A stretch of DNA of 64,000 bases from Druceiella hillmani. Lineage: Eukaryota > Arthropoda > Insecta > Lepidoptera > Hepialidae. Positions 43,606 to 56,212 of the stretch are shown here, in pieces. Below the pieces are notes generated by a model, which saw nothing but the letters and a program-made list of their open reading frames with translations, did no database searches and was not told the DNA's origin. A program made the translations under genes and the position numbers. Within the stretch, counting starts at the first letter, position 1. Each line of letters begins with the position of its first letter. The stretch spans positions 8,254,501 to 8,318,500 of the forward strand of contig JAYKKI010000006.1 of NCBI GenBank assembly GCA_039881145.1, written 5' to 3'.

Positions 43606-43659
<54 letters not shown>

Positions 43660-44827
43660 ATAATTATGCAGGAATGCAAATAATGTTGAAAATGAGTTAG
43701 TTAATAAAAGTTTTATTAAAAAAATTATTATAATACCAAATTCCATTTAAATCCAAGAAAATGATTGACTCCTGCTAAGGAGCACAGTAATGCTTTGGCT
43801 ACGAAGAAAAACAGCTGAAATAGAGATTAAAACATTATGAAAAACTTTACCCTTATGTTAAATAAGCCAAGGGAAGAACATTTTTGACATGGATATAAGA
43901 AGCACAAAGTTTTGGAAATAATCCCTCTTATTTACTTCAAAGATTTTTTTTAATGATATAAAATTTATTCACACAAATTTTTGAAAGTGTGTCACCACTT
44001 TTCCATCTTCGCAATCACCTTTGTATTATATATTGAAAAAAATTAAATTTTTAACAAATTACCTGGATACTAAATGCCGCACTTAACAAATCACACATTT
44101 CCAATAACTTGTAGCAAGTTTTATAGATATCCAAAATTCTTGTATTATCTTCTACAACGTCATCATTTATATCAAGTACGATATTGTTCACCACATTAAT
44201 ACAGACAACATTATCTCGGTTTGCGTCATTATACATTTGCAGTCGTTTCAGTTTATGAATTAAAAAAGAAAACCGATGTTTTACCGCTCTAACTAATTGT
44301 ATGAAGTTACACATTTCAGTGGAAAATACAACGAAATTTTGCATAATACGTACTTGTTCGATGATGTTGAATCTCAAAGATAGACAAATGTGATCAATAA
44401 TTTGAAGGGTGATGTAAAACACAAAGATGAATATAATCATTGCAAAACTAATTTTTTCCATCGTTTTGTAAACTTCAAATTCGCCGATGAGTTTGAGCAT
44501 TATGTCAATTTCATTCATTCTTTTGTATATTTTAGTAAACAAATTTTGAGATAAAAAATTAATCCAGATTATAACAATGAATACAATAAATAATACTACC
44601 GAATCCATTACTTCAGCTACAATATCCAAGGAACTACCACGGAGATAAATATGATACATTCGTACGATTATACAAAACAATACATATAGAACAATGCAAT
44701 TCTTATAGTGGCGTTCATATTTATTCAATCGTAATAAACAATCTCGTTTTATGAAGAAAAAAGCTTGACAAATCGAGAGGGGCTTAAGACTACTTTTTAT
44801 AGAATTGTCTGCCTCAATATTCGCCAT
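37318..44827 (-). CDS. Gustatory receptor gene 2, four exons, 389 aa, intact paralogue
   Basis: Second predicted insect gustatory receptor, a tandem paralogue of the gene at 14278-7605. Exons: 44827-44063, 43814-43737, 42259-42106 and 37490-37318, the same lengths and phases as the first gene. Donors are CAG|gtaatt, TTG|gtatta and G|gtaagt; all acceptors end in cag. The C-terminal signature is TYTIVLAQF. By hand count 268 of 389 residues match the paralogue: 177/255 in exon 1, 18/26, 31/51 and 42/56 in exons 2-4. Blocks around [10 protein letters not shown] and [10 protein letters not shown] are unchanged, while the first extracellular loop (about residues 60-80) is the most divergent stretch of exon 1. 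Intron 3 is 4.6 kb against 1.8 kb in the paralogue because of a mariner-like relic, a LINE relic and (TA)n expansion. A (TA)n tract starts only about 70 bp upstream of the exon 4 acceptor. A polyadenylation-like AATAAA overlaps the stop codon. No disabling mutation is seen. Confidence 0.9.
37558..37648. repeat. (TA)n microsatellite in intron 3 of GR gene 2
   Basis: Begins about 70 bp upstream (in gene orientation) of the exon 4 acceptor. It is the counterpart of 7,909-8,044. Confidence 0.95.
38215..38900 (-). pseudogene. Mariner/Tc-like transposase relic, copy B, in intron 3 of GR gene 2
   Basis: Same family as copy A. Minus strand: a helix-turn-helix segment VRQISRRIGFASSTLYCILR (38,790), IQQVQALLHADNQPRIDFCR (38,705), then VGWNPG for the VWAGIP box, VRYLRFLRDEL, and directly SSDLNPLDHFL and KKAVYENTNDNEQQLRQKL. 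About 60 residues between LRDEL and DLNPLD, including the second catalytic Asp, are deleted. A possible element end, gttgtcccataagg, lies at 37,681. On the same strand as the host gene but non-coding. Confidence 0.7.
39640..40625 (+). pseudogene. Non-LTR retrotransposon (LINE) reverse transcriptase relic
   Basis: Plus strand. GLRQDDVLA and SLFFNVAHGKAINEGGIITG correspond to the RT GxRQGDxLA...LFN box. ILAYADDI carries the catalytic YADD at 39,900-39,911, one codon after a premature TAG. Near 40,400-40,590 the C-terminal segment IRWLGHIFRFEE, RWIDCVENDF and RRWRAIAADRIHW is typical of the post-RT region. The RQGD motif reads RQDD and sits in a local triplication of gacaggacgatgttctt-like units (39,733-39,805). 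Lies in intron 3 of GR gene 2, absent from the paralogue. Confidence 0.75.
40690..40743. repeat. (TA)n microsatellite at LINE relic edge
   Basis: TA tract just downstream of the LINE relic, marking the right limit of the private insertion in unit 2. Confidence 0.95.
41244..41283. repeat. (TA)n microsatellite
   Basis: Private to unit 2; the matching place in unit 1 (about 8,750) has no tract. Confidence 0.95.
42437..42490. repeat. (TA)n microsatellite in intron 2 of GR gene 2
   Basis: TA tract about 180 bp upstream of exon 3. Confidence 0.95.
43613..43658. repeat. (TA)n microsatellite in intron 2 of GR gene 2
   Basis: TA tract about 80 bp downstream of the exon 2 donor. Unit 1 has an unexpanded catatattacgtatatg at the same place. 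Confidence 0.95.
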
Positions 44828-45297
44828 TATTGCTGTCTAGAGAACCGACTGTGGCCTAACGAAGAAAATAAATGATAACTACAATTGTGGCTTTTAAAAA
44901 TAGAAACGCACTAATCAGCAATATTTTAATGTCTTTTTAACCCTGCTTTATCTTTCAAACTTGGTACCTTTACTACTTAGGCCAGGAAGGCCTAATCTTA
45001 AGAATTTATTAAAAGGAATTAAAAATACTTATTTCAAGGTAGTAATTTATTAATACAGAGTATAAATATATTAAGTACTACAAGAGTTTCGTACATACTC
45101 AAACATATTCATTTGTTTTCAATTTTGTAAAACAAATAATACTTGCTTTAATTATATTGTTCAAATACCTGAACAAAATAATTGTTTTTTGTCAATGATT
45201 TTCCACATTAAACCAAAGATTAAACGGCTTGCAGTGCACACGATGGAGCACCATCAAACCACTTTGTTTGGTTTTGAAGAGTTTACTCAATGAATAT
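44828..45297 (-). promoter_or_regulatory. Conserved 5' flank of gustatory receptor gene 2
   Basis: Counterpart of 14,280-14,545. The two conserved parts are pushed apart by about 200 bp of private sequence (about 44,976-45,190), which includes the short palindrome aggccaggaaggcct. The distal part (45,205-45,290) remains the best conserved non-coding stretch between the units. Regulatory role is inferred. Confidence 0.4.
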
Positions 45298-48222
45298 TAT
45301 TTCGCAGGAAAGAAAATCGGTTATACTGGTAAATAAGAGTATTTCTTATGTAGATAATATGAAATGCACAAACGTGGAAATTTTTAATTTCTTAATTATT
45401 GAGAAAATATTGAAAATAACAAATATTGTGTTAACAAATAAAAAAACATTTCGTCATAATGAAGGCCCAGATAAAAAATGTATAATAAATTATTTTCATC
45501 TGACAATTCGAGAAGAATTGAAAGAAGTTCTCGCTACATCAATAACCAAATTTCTATATAATATGTTAAGGATATGTGTGTTTCTGTTAATCTATTTGCA
45601 AATATTTATATTGTATTTTATCTCGTAAACGTACGGAACTTTTTACATAATAAATAATAGAAAACTGAAAATGTTACAGACGTTCTGAAGACATTAATAA
45701 AACAATATTCTAAAGTAATAAACATTAATAAAATTCTGAAATCTGAAAATAATATTGAGATATGTAGAATGTTTTATAAATTATTCTTTCATTTTGTATC
45801 TCGTATGACACCAGGAATAATAATTAATATTTTATATGCCCCCTCTGACTTTTACGTACAAAAACTAAGGAAAACCGCTAAGTTCTGAAAAAAAACTGGC
45901 ATACACGCAGACGGAAACATGAGTCGTCTTGTAAGAGTTTTCATTTTACAGTACCTAAACCTGAAAATTATTTGATTAAACGCAAATTAAATAAAAAAAG
46001 TTTAAATTTAAAACATAAAACTGATAAATAACGACGCTAACACAATTCAGGTACACACTTTGAACAGATATATAATATATATCTGTTCAATACATGTTTA
46101 CTTATAATATTCTCTACATTTAACATTAGTTTTGTTATCGTTGCTCGAAACACAATATTCATAACAAGCTCGCTTCTCAGTTGCAGTTCTCACTATTTAT
46201 TACAAATCTGCAATTTTTCGATCTTAAGCACTCTTATGTTTATTCATTCGGAATACCGTAAAGTCTCCATCGTTCTGAAAAAATTAGTTCATGGACTAAT
46301 CGTTAGGTGTGCACCCACTACCAAGTAGCAATAAAGCACCGTGTCTAGGTTTCTGTACCCCAAAACCAAAAACAGAACGCATATAATGTCACTCACGTGT
46401 CTGTCCGTCCGTTGGTCACAGTCGTTTTTCACAAAAGTAGCTTAACGTAGACACTTGAAATTTGGCATAATATTTGTACGTATTAATACACTTGTATATT
46501 CTCCAAATTCTGGTATGTCTTCACTGCTATTTAAATTTTCTATTGCTCATAATTTTTTTTCTACTCGACCTCTTTTAATATCGAATTTACCGTTAAGCTG
46601 ACGCGGAGAAAACTGTTTGTTAATTAATGCAGAATTTGTAATAGATAAATTAAATACACAACGAGAATAAAAATGTTATCATCCATACGGTGAGAAGAAA
46701 ATATCTATATATGCAAACAAAACACAAGTTTTACGAAAATTTAAAGTAAATAATGTGAGGCATACCATACGCCTCATATTTGCATCATAGTTGTTAGGCG
46801 ATTTAAAACAGTTACATGGCTTATTGTATAATAATTACCTCATAAAGAGAATAGTCAATGAACGGGACTTATATTTACAAGTAAAGTTTAAGCCCAAATA
46901 TCAAATTTAGCTCGGGTCGAGTAGACTCAAATAAAAGAACAGCAGGGTTTAATTATAATACTTTTATAAAATGTCTTCGAATCGCGTGTGTGTTGTGTAA
47001 AGTCTCAATGCCAATATTGATTTTTGTCGTTCAAATATAGAACACATAAGAAGAATACAAATAGACTTACTGAGTAAAATTAACATTTACACATTAAGGC
47101 TTCCATACACATTAATATACTGTAAAAATATTTAAGTGTATATATAATACTTCTATAAAATTCAAGGACAAATATTTCTATAAGGTCATACAACTGGTAT
47201 TCCAATTCATCATTAAAGCATATTGACTAGTTTACCTTACACAGTCATAAATATATCGTAAATATCTAAAAAACCTTTGAAATCTAGAATCATCGCTACT
47301 CCATATTTTCCGACAAGTTTTGAATACATTTATAGTAAGGCTTTTAGTCACAACTGTGACTTTGAAGTCTTGGGAATAAGGGGGGAAACTTATTGTTTAT
47401 GGACATTATTAACGATATCTCGGTCTAGCTCTCATAGAGTTTTTTAATAATTTATGTCCATTAATTAATATCCCACATGATACAAGAAATTTAAAAAAAT
47501 CGAATATTTTATATTTTTGGTATAAATAAGTTGAGCGAACAGCTATTTAGATGTATGCCAGTTGGTATAGTTATACAAGTACCTGCAAAAACGGTTTTGA
47601 CAGGTGATAAAACTGATAGGCGAAAAAACACGTGAGTTTTCTTATTTACGCTCAGTTTATTTTGTTTTAGTGTATAAATACTAACATAAAACTAGTTTAA
47701 ATAAGTAGAGAAAAATTAAACAAAGACGTCATCAATACTATTTTATTCACATTTGGCCACCAATTGCAAGTAATGAAAGAAGAACTTCAAAGGAATTTAT
47801 TGGAAGCATTTTTAAATTTTCGTCCAGCATATCAAGCGAATGAGATCGCAAATAATTTGACGCTAAATCGCTCTGAATCAATATAATCATTAATTTTCAT
47901 TTCTGAGTAACAGCCATGTTAGAAACAGTTCGATTAGAAGTTACTTCAGACGTAATTAATTTTAATTTATTCATATCATTATATTCATTTAGATTCACGT
48001 ATATAGTTTTCTGTGTCACATTTAGTTGTTGGGTTTATTTTGTAATCGCTATTTTTGCTATCAGTTTCAATTACTTAATGTCACCTATCCTACTTGTTTT
48101 GGTTCTTCAATACTGCCAAGTGCCACTGAAATTAAATAACTTTTCATAAATATTTTTGATTATACTATTGGGCAGGACATATCGAAATATAGTGATGTAT
48201 TGAACTAGCATATTCATTAAGG

Positions 48223-48223
48223 G

Positions 48224-48319
<96 letters not shown>
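48223..48319. repeat. (TA)n-(GT)n-(TA)n compound microsatellite
   Basis: TA repeats with a central GT block at 48,254-48,271. Confidence 0.95.
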
Positions 48320-48321
<2 letters not shown>

Positions 48322-49217
48322 CCCAAACAAGCAAACATTTTAATTTAGGGACGCGCTTATTTTCGGCAATTAAATAGAGCTCATCCGTCGGAATGATCGA
48401 GAAGATCGGAAAGATCTTTCGAAAAACAGATCCGATTCGATCAAACGAAATTGATATTTCGAATCCCTTTTTGAAATATTATACTTCTAATCATTTTTTC
48501 TTTAACTCTTCAACCGTGGATTAAAAATTGTCCAAATAAATTGTAAATTCTGGTATACGATTATAATTGTCTGTTAAAATTATTTTGATTAGAATGCATT
48601 GACAATTTCACGATATATGTAAGAAACTACTTATCGGTTCGGTCCGTATTCGGTCTTACACCAAATTTATATTGGGCCAAGTATCCGGGTATACCGAGAT
48701 TGTTCCGGGAGTTCGTCAACATAATATCACAAATGCTGTATTCGAATAAATATTGGTGGTCGACCAAATTTTATTAAAAATAAATGTAAAAAATTAATTA
48801 AAAATATTATGAAAATCTTGACAAACTCAGAAGTACAGTTACATTAATCACTTTTTTTCTGTTTTATGTTGATATTTCTTATTAATGTTATAAATCAAAA
48901 TTCTATAAATTTCCTCACCGCTAAATACAAATATTTTAAAATAGGTAGTTATTATGGAATTGAATATTTAATTTAGATTAATGAAGTATATTCAGTTAAA
49001 CAATTCACATCGATAAATAAAATTGACGACTTTATGGTTAAACAACAGTCAGATAGAGAGTTCCATATTGTGCAAAATACGTCTGAACAAAGTTATATCT
49101 GTAACCGTGGAAACAAAGCAACGTATCGATTTGATTGACACGTCATAAAGAGACGGAGCCCTGGTGAGTGGACGAGGTAGCGGCAGTTCAAGCGTCCCAC
49201 ATTAACTGAATTTTAAT

Positions 49218-49405
49218 GGGGTGAAGTGACAAAATCCCTTAAAAAATAAAGGCATCGTAAGGAAATATTTAGTCTACCTATCATCATTTACCACAATTCG
49301 AAAGGTACTGAATCGATCGGGGTAAAATAACCAGATACCTTAGAAAATAAGAGCATCATAACGAAATACTTAATCTATCTGTATCTGCCAAAATTCGTAA
49401 AAATA
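49218..49405 (+). repeat. Tandem pair of about 101-bp units
   Basis: gggtgaagtgacaaaat... (49,218) and ggggtaaaataaccaga... (49,319) are diverged copies: both continue with ccttaraaaataa, gcatcrtaa, gaaatay, tct, and end in aattcg. No coding potential. Confidence 0.6.
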
Positions 49406-50181
49406 AAAAAAAAAAATTAATGGGTATAATATGAAAATTTTAAACTCTCTGAAAGTTTTTATTTTTAACAATCTCATATCTATTGAAAAGCAGGTTTGTA
49501 TATATTACGATAGAAAATAAATGTAAAATTGAAACTAAAAAAAAGAAACTTCTGAAATGCACACAAAATCTTTAATAGATAACTGGGATTTCCAAATTAT
49601 CTTTTAAATTCTTTTAAATAGTCAGTTTGCGTCCTTACTAACGTTAAAATAAAATTGTAGGTCTCTCTATCTGTCAGCAAGCCTGTAACAACCAATTCAA
49701 CTCAAAATTTCCTAAGCTGTTGACAGTATTCTGTAGACAGTAGGGCTCTCGAACCAATTTATTGTAGGTTTCGATGTAATATATCTAAAGTTCAGAAGTT
49801 ATAGTGATAAAAATGTTAAGCAGAAAATTAAATAAATCTTGGCAACAGCGGCGCTAGTGGTAGGTAAAGACGGGTTTTAGGAGTGGGCGTGGTAATGGGG
49901 AAAGGAGGAGGATTTAAACTAAACTCAACCTGTGTCTAATATAAGACGTAAAATGAACGCATCAAGACACTTCACTTGTAATGCAAAATTCCATGTAGAC
50001 AATGTTCCAAAGTACTGCAAATACATGGTATTTATGAAAATAAACGTTTTTCAAGTTGATGTCATTTCCATGGGAATTTTTATATCTTCTTTTTCAGCTG
50101 ATCGATTGCAATTAAATAAAGCGTACATGTTACCTCCGGTCAAACATAATCTTTTAATGAAAACTACTTTAAAGTCTCTTC

Positions 50182-50249
50182 AATAAAAATAAAGGAACAA
50201 TAAAAATAAAGGAACAATAAAAATAAAGGAACAATAAAAATAAAGGAAC
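50182..50249 (+). repeat. 17-bp minisatellite, four units
   Basis: Four consecutive copies of aataaaaataaaggaac without visible mismatch, ending at ggaacc. The perfect identity suggests recent slippage. Confidence 0.85.
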
Positions 50250-52435
50250 CAAAAACAGACCAAAAAAGAAGAATTCCAAAAACAATAATTCAGTATTCTA
50301 TTATTTTTATTATATTCCTTAAATAAATTCCTAAATATCTTCATTATGCAGACACATCAATTCAATAGCTCTCGTGTATAGATTTTACTTTCAGAAAAAA
50401 TATTTTTACAAAGATATAATAAAATACCTTTTCAACTCAGTCTAATAAACCCGTATGTTTAAACCTTTCTTTCTAAGGTTCTTGTTTTTACGAAAAGATT
50501 AAGAACATTTTTTTAGCTGATCCGTTTACAGTTGAATGACGGTATAGTTATTATAAAAAAGGGACAGTTATTGAAATGTAAAAAGCTAATGATGAGCAAC
50601 TGCGTTACTAGCACAGAATATCTAAATCGCTAAACCGCTAGCCCACCGTGACGATTAAATCCTCCTTTGGAGAACTATATATCGAATAGTGGATTGTATG
50701 GGCTTTTATTAATTTAATGACTGAAAATATTAAAAAGCCCAATCTTTTGCATCGTTTCATCGAAATGAAAATTCTGAATAGGCAATAGAGAAACTTCATA
50801 AAAATGGAAGCAAAATTTTTCATATAATAATAGTTTAATTAAGTATTGTATAATATTGCACGAGTTAGAAACTTATTATATAAAACTAGTTAAATCATAT
50901 GTCGCACAACATCTAAGAGGTGGTACTTATACGACTAAAATATGTAGAGAAGATACATAAAAGAATGTAACTAAATAATGTATGATTGCTACGAGTCGGC
51001 ATATGGGGCATGGCCATATTACACTTACATTTTACTTGGTAAAGACCAAATCAGTACAAATGTCATAAGTCATAATTACTGCACTTGTTTCACAGGTGAC
51101 ACCACAACTGCGGTCATATCATGTATGTACTATGATTTCTTCTTTTATAAAGATTTGTACCATTTATTGCTCCTGCTCAGTATTTGTTAGACATTGTCAT
51201 CGACGAGTATTTTAGGGACTTCTTTTGCTAGAAGAAAATGTAATATTAAAACAAATAAATTTTAATTTAAAATAGTATGATATTATAGTGAAAATAGTAA
51301 TAAAACAAAGTATAGATAGATAATATTTTCCGAAATTAATAAAAATTATAAAGTAATCTATGATTACATATTTTATCTATCTTCCGGCTTCGTTTTTTCA
51401 TAATCTGAGCGATAATGAAGATCAAATACATTACTTCTAATTACTTTTCTCTTGGTTTTACACCCAGGGGTCATAAACGATGCCCATCCCCATTTATTAG
51501 AAAAAATCGATATAAAAGAAATACTGAAAATATAAGTAAAACAACTTGAATTATTAAGCAATTTCATTTAGACACGTTTCTCTCTAATTGCATCCATTCT
51601 GGTATTTCATAAAACAGAACCAACAAATTATAAGAAATCCTCTAGGAGATGGTTATTTATTTGAAAGCGATAATGATAGATGGATCGAGTCATGTTCTAA
51701 TAAGACGTAACAGCATAGTTTCGATAACAATTTTGCGTAATAAAATAAATGAAAGAGGACAAACGAAAGAGGAAACTGGGGTAATATTAGGGTAAGAGTT
51801 CATTAAAGTGTACGATACTTGATACTCCTGTTGATCTTTCTATTAAGATGAGTTTTTGGGAAAGAATATTTGTTATGTTAACATTAAGGTCAGCAATATA
51901 TTTACTTTTAATTTCATAATGGATATAACAGAGTCTATGGGTAAATATTACTTCAAAGGCTTATTAATGCTTACATATTGTCAGCCTATGGCTTTTTCCA
52001 CTAACATTTTGGATAAAATGTTTATAAAATATTATTATTCACAATATCGACACAGAACCTCATTATTTTTAATATCCAAATATATTTGGAACTATTAGTA
52101 AGATAATAAATGTATTGTTTTTTTGAGCGGACTTAATGTAATTATTCCATGTATTATTAATCGAAAGAAAATCAACTAATTTTATTCCATATTAACACAG
52201 GTAGGTGTGACTGAGTGTGTATATGTATTAGTGAAGGGGATATTTCTAGGCACACAATGAATTAAACAAAAATCATTAAAACCAACGATTTTATCAAAAT
52301 CAGTAATAATCTTTTGGATTCGTCGCATAAGTAAACGACGCAAAAAACTGTATAATAATTAGTATCAAAAAGATTATCAATATTTAAATGACTTCAAAAT
52401 ATATGCAAACTTTTAGGATAATAAAATTTTATACA

Positions 52436-52485
52436 GATTATACCAAAGAGTTAATACCGAGATTGTAAAGAACGATGCGATGTGA
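52436..52485 (+). repeat. 50-bp dispersed direct repeat, copy 1
   Basis: Nearly identical to 54,180-54,229; the last 30 bases (from gagattgtaaag on) match exactly. No coding frame. Probably a fragment of an unrecognised transposon or of a small local duplication. Confidence 0.7.
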
Positions 52486-54179
52486 CCAGGCAATGAGTTA
52501 TTTACATTGGATCTCTCTTTCAGAATTTCAGTGTTCTGTTATTCATTTTAGAAGTCGTCCATAGTATATATGGTTTCATATGATATTGCAGATAACTTTA
52601 ACTGGAAATAGATAAAAGAAAAGTACATCCATATGTTTTTTTCCACTCGTTAAAATTAAGCAACATCGTGCTCGCACAGCGCTTTCGACGGTGCAGAAGC
52701 ACAAATCGACATCTGCTTCCTTTTTAGAAATTTTATATAAACCCCGGGGCTTTTGCGCGCAAATAAAATTAAATGTTTTATTTTTGAACACATTTACGTT
52801 CATGACCAGATCCGATACGGTAGCATTTGTACCATTTAGATCAATTATCGACCAAACAAAAAACCGATTGGAACTTCTGCTGCAAGGTTTCTCCACTGAG
52901 CATGACCTTTACTAATTTCCTGACTGCCGGTAAATTTAAATACATCAACGCCTCATTTCTCTTACTTTTATAAAGGTAATTTGAGCTTTTCTACATTCTT
53001 TGTTCTACTACTTGGCTATTAGTATATTAATTTCAAACGTAGTGATATATTTTGAATATAAATAAACCTAATTCATTTGCAATTAAATCATAACATTTTA
53101 TTATCTTTAAAAGTTTGCAAATATTCTTAAGTCATTTAGATGTTGCTAATTGTTTTGATACGAATTATTATACAGTTGTTTTGCGTAGTTTACTTACGCG
53201 ACAAATCCAAAGGTAACTACTAATTTTCATAAACTCATTGGTTTTAATTTCACACCTTTTTTTCTTTAAAGAGGTAATTTTTTTCTCGAAACTGGTACCA
53301 TATTCATTATGAAAAGTGTTTTGCTCTCTACATGAAATATCCATACTGCCAAACTCTAGAATTAATTTAAATAAGTAGATTAATCATGTTTATGCCTCTA
53401 CCACCTACTACACATAATATTTTTTAATCACAAATTTTATATATTTCCTAGCATATACAATCCATAACATATATATGGCACCAATTTGACCATTCACACA
53501 CACTTTTTTTTTGTATCCTTGTATTTGTACTCTCTAGCGAAATTTAACTTTATAATTTGGTCTTGACTTGTAAATTCTGCCATCGTATATAAAAATACTT
53601 TTTCATTTAGAAAATCTTAATACAGTAATGTTGTGTTTTATTTTAAGTCAATTTAGCTTGTTAGTAAAAACTTTGACACTGTAAAACTGAATATGGCCAT
53701 AAAATTTGGTAATTTTCAGAACATTTTTTTTACATTCCGGCTATGGATTTTGCCAAACCGAAAATAAAATTTTGACAATTCACTGTTCACTATTGGATTA
53801 CTATTTTCAGTCTTAAAATTCACGTTTAAAATTTTCGCGAAGTGGTACGTGCATTCAAAAATTACCAATCTTATTAAGCTTATGTAAGCACGGGACTTGT
53901 ATTTTGTGCTTCTCATCCCGCTATGAGGTATGTGTCATCGGACAAGTGTATAAAAATGAATATGGCTTATGCCTGCAAACTAATAAGAAATCGAATTATA
54001 AATTAGGTACTAACTAAATAGCTAATTCAGATGCTGTTAATAAATTTTTATGAAGTATTCTGGTCTATTTGAAATCCATTTTCTCGCACAAGATACTTAC
54101 ATAAATGAACAAAGCCTATAAATTAAAATAAGATTATTTTGCTATATCAAAATAAAATGCAATTACTGAAGTGAAACGA

Positions 54180-54229
54180 GATTATGCCGAAGAATTAATT
54201 CCGAGATTGTAAAGAACGATGCGATGTGA
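54180..54229 (+). repeat. 50-bp dispersed direct repeat, copy 2
   Basis: Partner of 52,436-52,485 about 1.7 kb away in direct orientation. It lies 0.7 kb left of the GR relic. Confidence 0.7.
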
Positions 54230-54904
54230 TGAAAAAAATCGATGAGTGCGAAATGCCATAATATGTAATAATCTAGCCCTTATTTAAATTATATGGATAA
54301 ATCATGAAAAAGTTAGATGGATACCCTGGAAGAAAATCACCGAACTATAAGACGATACGTGTAATGCGAAAAGAAAACTGCGGAGTTGCAAATAATAGAT
54401 GATTAGAAAATACTCTATGCTATGAAAAAGTATTTTGCTTCTAACCAAATTTCGATGCAGTGTAATTGTCAAAAGGTAACAAGGTATCTCATATAATAAT
54501 TTTCATTAGCGCTGAGACGCAGTGCAATATTTTGATATTGTGTTCTACAAAATTTTATGAAAGTAAAAGTAAATATATTTGCATGATGTCTTTCAGTACT
54601 CTTTTATTAATTAATATTTATTTAAATAGCGTGAAATAGAACTTCTCCGCACTGTGCAATAAAAGAATTTATCTGATTTCTTTTTTCACATGTATCCTCA
54701 TATTTGTCCTTCATTTATGAGTTACAATATATACGACTGAAAATTTAAATGATGAGTGTTCGGTGTCTATCTGTCTGTTGTATTTTAAAAACTATTATTG
54801 ATATCGACATGATCGAAAATGAAATTTGATAATGGTGTAGTATTTACTTGACCGCATCTAATTCGGGTGAAAGAAATTTGGGAATATTTAAATTTTTCCG
54901 ATGA

Positions 54905-55225
54905 TGATGAGCTTAAGCTTCGTATAAATTTCATTAATCGTTCTGTACTTTTTTGTGAACAACTTTTGAGATAAATAATTCATTCAGATTCTAGAAATGG
55001 CTACAGTAATGGCGTAGAATTCACTACCGTAACTATACTATCTAAAGAACTATCACGCAAGAAGATAAAGAGAATAATTTTGAGCGAATGTACAAACTAA
55101 AACACGTATAAAATCACACGTTTTATAATTTTGACCATATTTATTAAATCCTTGTGCAGAATCTCGTTTTATGCAGGAACATGGTCAACAGATTGTAAGA
55201 AAATTAAGACCATTTTTAAAAAGCA
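54905..55225 (-). pseudogene. Gustatory receptor exon-1 relic (third paralogue)
   Basis: Reading the minus strand in shifting frames gives pieces of the N-terminal exon of the two intact receptors: CIKRDSAQGFNKYGQNYKTC against [20 protein letters not shown], then NYLSQKLFTKKYRTINEI against [18 protein letters not shown], then TKLKLI. Several stops and at least two frameshifts interrupt it. It covers roughly residues 15-115 of the receptor; I could not find exons 2-4. It lies just left of the Helitron and outside the two duplicated units, so a third GR locus once existed here. Confidence 0.7.
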
Positions 55226-56212
55226 CTTTTCCTCTGAAACCCCTTCAGATATCAAGTTAAAATTTATATTGGTTAAATGTATATTGTTTAAATTTATATA
55301 GTATACTGAAACCAAATAGCCTTACATTGGTGTAAATGGTCAAAAAATATGTTTAGGTTTATATAATAGTCTAATTCACATTAAGACCATATTTCTGGTA
55401 TGGTACTTTCGATGGGCCTACAATATAGAAAGTCGGCACAATAGGAGGGATTATAGCACAAGTAAATGGAAAAATATAAAAATCAATGATTTCTAATCCT
55501 ATATCTTAATATATATAAATTACGTGTCACAGTGTTTGTCCGCGATGGACTCCTAAACTACTTAACCGATTTTAACCAAATTTTGCACACTGTGTGCAGA
55601 TTGATCCAACTTGAAAGATAGGATAGCTTACATCTCAATTTATAGTCGCAATATTATTTTATTGCAAATTATTTGTTTACTATCCGATAGCCACGATTAT
55701 TTATTAGCTCCAAACGATTCCAACAGATGTCGATACCTATTGTCTGGATTGGGTATGTATTCAATAGATGGCGCTGTGTTAAAAGTACAGACGTTTGCTA
55801 CATATTAGCCACAATTTAATAACATAACCGCCACGTGTTGCTGACGTTAAAGTATACGACAAATTTATATTGTAGTAAACGTAATACAGTGAAATTTAAT
55901 ATTTTTACTTTTTTAACTTTTGGTGTTTGCATACCTGACCATGTTTTACTCAGACTGAAGTGTAAATTAAATTCATATTATGCTGAGGACAATACAGTGA
56001 AATAATTTTTGCTTTTCAATTATTAGTGCTTCATTGTTCTAAATTCGTTAATTGAAACATAAACATGTAAGTATTATTACATAGTTATTTTATTAAAATT
56101 GCTATGCATCAAATTACGAAGGCTCCAGGATCTAAATGAATCTGGTTATCTCTAACAGCATGTTTTCGATTTTTTTCAATATTTCAATGTTTGAATTATT
56201 ATTTTCAGTCAA

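Larger units (their letters stand above)
35960..47140. repeat. Segmental duplication, unit 2
   Basis: Direct-orientation partner of 6,570-16,290, carrying the second gustatory receptor. Private to this unit are about 3.1 kb at 37,650-40,750 (mariner-like and LINE relics), (TA)n tracts at 41,244, 42,437 and 43,613, and about 200 bp at 44,976-45,190. Edges are placed by eye and could be off by some tens of bases. Confidence 0.85.
47141..54904. other. Intergenic, no gene recognised
   Basis: Holds microsatellites, the 101-bp tandem pair, the 17-bp minisatellite and one 50-bp repeat pair. Short frames such as 51,856-52,098 plus and 52,576-52,896 minus show no domain. The stretch 49,640-49,900 (ctctctatctgtcagcaagc onward) has the look of a non-autonomous transposon end, without proof. 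Confidence 0.5.

Noticed and set aside
45290..45628. 112-codon plus-strand frame upstream of GR gene 2
   Set aside because: Overlaps the conserved flank, but the matching region of unit 1 has no such frame, so it is not a conserved protein.
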